From positions 34,364 through 98,363 of the forward strand of contig NZ_JTLI01000029.1 in the NCBI RefSeq assembly GCF_000799075.1: a stretch of DNA of 64,000 nucleotides, read 5' to 3'. Below the pieces are notes generated by a model, which was not told where the DNA came from, did no database searches, and was given only the letters and a program-made list of their open reading frames with translations. Below are positions 61,753-64,000 of this stretch, one piece after another. The stretch is from Cetobacterium sp. ZOR0034. GTDB lineage: Bacteria > Fusobacteriota > Fusobacteriia > Fusobacteriales > Fusobacteriaceae. Every line of letters starts with the position of its first letter. Positions within the stretch are counted from its first letter, which is position 1. The position numbers were made by a program, and so were the translations under genes.

Positions 61753-62434
61753 CTTTATCTTCTCCTTTTATTTCTAATAATTTTATAATATCTGTTCTAA
61801 ACAGTTCAATACCAATTCTATCTATAAAATGCCCCAACTTTTCTCCCATAGTTGCATTTTCATTGTAGTAGTTCAAAGTTATTTCCACAGCCGTATAAGC
61901 CTCGGATTCTGATAAATCTCTAATTAGAATATCAGCACTACGAGGATTAAATCCTGCGCTTCCTCCAACTGTTATAAAAAATTTTCCATCTGTATCCACA
62001 ATAACACCAATATCTTTTGAATAAGCTCCAGTACAAGCGTTTCTACATCCTACAACAGCTATTTTAGTTCTACACGGAAGTTCCATTCCATGGAAATTAT
62101 TGCTTATTTTCATTCCTATCCCAATCGTTGGATACTTTGATCTTTTGCAATAGTTAGCTGGACATATCTCAACATTTTTTACAGAGTTTTGAGTTCTTAC
62201 AGCTGGCTCCATTCCTAATTCATCCCAAATGGCACCTAAATCTTCCTCTTTTAAATTAGTTATTAAAACTCTTTGACCCGATGTAATTTTTAAAACACCT
62301 TTATATTTTTTAGCTACTTCAGCTATTTTTATCAGTTTATCTGGCGTAATAAATCCTCCAGGTATATGAGGAGTTATTCCATAAGTTCTTTTTCCATCTT
62401 TTATCTTTTGTAGATTTCCTCCATGAATACTCAT
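61742..62434 (-). CDS. Small siroheme/4Fe-4S reductase (nitrite/sulfite reductase family)
   Basis: 230 residues, starting at the ATG at 62434. An earlier ATG (62470) lies upstream of the inferred transcription start. It has GGNLQKIKDGKRTYGITPHIPGGFITPDKL, a ferredoxin-like half domain, then the cluster cysteines CPANYC and CRNAC of the siroheme/4Fe-4S site. Length and layout match small single-repeat sulfite or nitrite reductase-like proteins of anaerobes. The true substrate is uncertain (nitrite, sulfite or nitric oxide chemistry). Confidence 0.82.
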   Translation of the reverse strand: MSIHGGNLQKIKDGKRTYGITPHIPGGFITPDKLIKIAEVAKKYKGVLKITSGQRVLITNLKEEDLGAIWDELGMEPAVRTQNSVKNVEICPANYCKRSKYPTIGIGMKISNNFHGMELPCRTKIAVVGCRNACTGAYSKDIGVIVDTDGKFFITVGGSAGFNPRSADILIRDLSESEAYTAVEITLNYYNENATMGEKLGHFIDRIGIELFRTDIIKLLEIKGEDKDDN

Positions 62435-62457
62435 CTTCAAATCACCATCCTGAATAT

Positions 62458-62499
62458 ATAATATAATCATTTCAGAAAAAAATCAGTAACATAGGTTAC
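62458..62499 (-). promoter_or_regulatory. Crp/Fnr-type operator and -10 of the siroheme reductase operon
   Basis: Palindrome GTAAC-N4-GTTAC (62486-62499) on both strands and a -10 TATTAT (62463-62458, minus). If transcription starts near 62451, the palindrome centre is at -41.5, the class II activator position of Crp/Fnr proteins. Longer arms TTTCAGAA/TTCTGAAA (62470-62477, 62501-62508) enclose it. Confidence 0.6.
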
Positions 62500-62510
62500 A
62501 TTCTGAAAAA

Positions 62511-63053
62511 TTAAAAACCTAATCTTTGCTTTCCTCTATAGTCATCAGCTTTCTCTTTATTGACTCTTATATATTTTTGTGTAACAGAAACACTTGAATG
62601 ATTTAGTAACTGTTGAACAAACATAATATCCTTTGTTTCATTGTATGCTAATGTTGCAAATGATTTTCTAAAACTATGTGTGCTTATAAATGTACTATCT
62701 ATATTCTCGTGATCACAAGCTTTCAATATCTGATCTTGAACCTTTCTAACAAATGCTTTAACTTCTTTTTCTTCTGAAGCAAATATATAATTATCATCTC
62801 TTGTTCTATTCTTAAAAAGATATTCTACTAACTCCATATTTATCCTTGTTATTTGTGGTTTTTTTGTCTTTTTTTCGATTATTTCCAATTTTCCAAACTG
62901 TATATCACTATATTTTAATCTAGCTATATCTTGAATTCTAAGCCCTGTATTAAGTTCAACTAAAAGGGCATTTCTTACATCTTGTTTTATTTTTTCCGAG
63001 CCTAAAATTAGGTCAATTTCATCTTTACTTATTGCTTTCGTCATTTTTCCCAT
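62511..63053 (-). CDS. Core-only tyrosine recombinase
   Basis: The 180-residue protein has the catalytic residues of the integrase family in order: Arg in NTGLRIQDIARL, His-x-x-Arg in HSFRKSF, His in LLNHSS and Tyr in QKYIRV. The usual N-terminal DNA-grasping domain is absent, so it is about half normal length. A good AAAGGGTG site precedes the start. It may act on a nearby site or be a domesticated enzyme; no inverted sites pairing with it were recognised. Confidence 0.82.
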   Translation of the reverse strand: MGKMTKAISKDEIDLILGSEKIKQDVRNALLVELNTGLRIQDIARLKYSDIQFGKLEIIEKKTKKPQITRINMELVEYLFKNRTRDDNYIFASEEKEVKAFVRKVQDQILKACDHENIDSTFISTHSFRKSFATLAYNETKDIMFVQQLLNHSSVSVTQKYIRVNKEKADDYRGKQRLGF

Positions 63054-63102
63054 ATAATCATCACCCTTTTTTAATTATAACATTTATAATATTTTTACGA
63101 AA

Positions 63103-63927
63103 CTATTTAATAACTCTATTTTCTACAGGTACCTGGATTTCAGTTATATATTCCTCTACATTTTCAGTGCTATGAATATCAACATGAAAAATCTCAAATA
63201 TATCTCCTTTTATAATTAAATTTCTCTTCTCAATAAATTTTTTTACTTTTTCATAATACTTATAACTTTCCGAATAATATCCCTTATAAAAAACTGTAAC
63301 ATAAAGTCCACTTCCAATCTCTTCTCCATCTTCTGTTCCTTCATTATTTATAACAAATGTTTCTTCGTAAACATTATAGTTTCCATTAAAAAAATTCTCT
63401 TTACTCAATGTTCCACCATATTCATTATCAATAAATAAAAAATCATTTTCTGAAAGCGTTTTTATACTTAACAATTTAATTTTAAAGTCAATATCTCCAT
63501 CCTCTTTAACTTGTCCTTTAGATTTTATAACTCTTCTTTTAGGTATCTCTTTTAATTCAGGAACTTCAAAAATAACTTCATTCTTAAAATATTCTAAATT
63601 TGATTTTTTTATTAGAAGCTCCTCTTTTAATTTATTGAATTTTTCTAATTCTCTCTCTACAATATCTAATTGAGAATTCAGTATTTTTTCAGTAGAACTA
63701 ACACTTCTTGTTTCTAAAAAACCTTTTATATCATCAAGTCCCAATCCCAATCCTCTTAAATTACGTATATTGTTCAACTTCCAGATTTGCTCATTTGTAT
63801 AATATCTATATCCACTCTCTTTTTTCATTGCTGGTTCTAATAGTTTTATTTTTTCATAATGCCTTAGTGTATCTACACTTATATTATAAATTTTGCTTAT
63901 TTCACCGATTGAGTAATATTTTTTCAT
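63103..63927 (-). CDS. MerR-family regulator (BltR/BmrR-like)
   Basis: The 274-residue protein has a winged helix (SIGEISKIYNISVDTLRHYEKIKLLEP), a coiled-coil helix near 75-110 and a C-terminal ~150-residue GyrI-like effector domain (ending in EEYITEIQVPV). It probably senses a drug-like molecule and controls a gene beyond the window edge as well as itself. Confidence 0.88.
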   Translation of the reverse strand: MKKYYSIGEISKIYNISVDTLRHYEKIKLLEPAMKKESGYRYYTNEQIWKLNNIRNLRGLGLGLDDIKGFLETRSVSSTEKILNSQLDIVERELEKFNKLKEELLIKKSNLEYFKNEVIFEVPELKEIPKRRVIKSKGQVKEDGDIDFKIKLLSIKTLSENDFLFIDNEYGGTLSKENFFNGNYNVYEETFVINNEGTEDGEEIGSGLYVTVFYKGYYSESYKYYEKVKKFIEKRNLIIKGDIFEIFHVDIHSTENVEEYITEIQVPVENRVIK

Positions 63928-63937
63928 AAAATCACCT

Positions 63938-63968
63938 CGTATAATGAAGATATAAAAATCTTCATCAA
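63938..63968 (-). promoter_or_regulatory. MerR-type promoter upstream of the second MerR gene
   Basis: TTGATG (63968-63963), 19 bp, TATACG (63943-63938) on the minus strand, with an inverted repeat ATGAAGAT/ATCTTCAT (63944-63951, 63958-63965) in the spacer. Same design as at 55283-55313. Confidence 0.6.
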
Positions 63969-64000
63969 TTTATTTGTTATAATTTACTAAAGTGCTGTGG

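Overview
The window is AT-rich, gene-dense DNA from a diderm anaerobe. Iron-sulfur enzymes, lipid A-type glycosyltransferases, small periplasmic proteins, Crp/Fnr- and MerR-type control and strong GGAGG ribosome sites together suggest a fusobacterium (Cetobacterium/Fusobacterium-like). This is an inference from gene content and composition, not a database match. No rRNA, tRNA, CRISPR array or insertion sequence was seen.

Layout. 1-2493: 3' part of a magnesium P-type ATPase. 2549-11911: an envelope-modification locus with two divergent operons, one a two-component system plus an ArnT-like transferase and a deacetylase, the other a GT2, LAB_N protein, uronate 4-epimerase, UDP-glucose dehydrogenase and a second ArnT-like transferase. 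Both promoters carry the same response-regulator-type box. 11958-14316: methyltransferase, PAP2 phosphatase, FMN-binding protein and azoreductase. 14471-19077: an accessory island in which a PLD-nuclease/helicase gene is interrupted by a ~966-bp segment bounded by 19-bp inverted repeats, next to a serine recombinase. 19106-23146: methionine ABC transporter operon headed by a methionine-rich leader peptide and an attenuator. 23159-28974: CoA-disulfide reductase, Acr3 exporter, Rpn nuclease, ABC-F protein and a tiny secreted protein. 28981-36632: Fe-S/flavin redox genes, a TVP38 protein, a YnjBCD-like ABC transporter and a CDP-alcohol transferase.

36680-42025: an alpha-galactoside operon (SemiSWEET, GH36, sodium symporter, LacI). 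42172-43396: adenosine deaminase under an adenine-type riboswitch. 43443-47890: thioredoxin reductase, SLC13 carrier and a cytoplasmic arylsulfotransferase-thioredoxin fusion. 48201-52020: ferredoxin-nitroreductase, a second two-component system and two small exported proteins. 52098-56114: acetyltransferase, M15 peptidase, a degenerate DnaQ-like membrane protein, a frameshifted MATE pump and its MerR regulator. 56189-59201: glycerol-3-phosphate-type ABC transporter without its ATPase. 59361-60791: SBP3-GGDEF sensor. 60922-62434: small siroheme reductase operon with a Crp/Fnr-type site. 62511-63927: core-only tyrosine recombinase and a second MerR regulator.

The two most novel-looking items are the apparently phase-variable PLD-helicase (14471-19077) and the methionine leader-peptide attenuator (22909-23146). 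Both were read directly from sequence, but their function is inferred.
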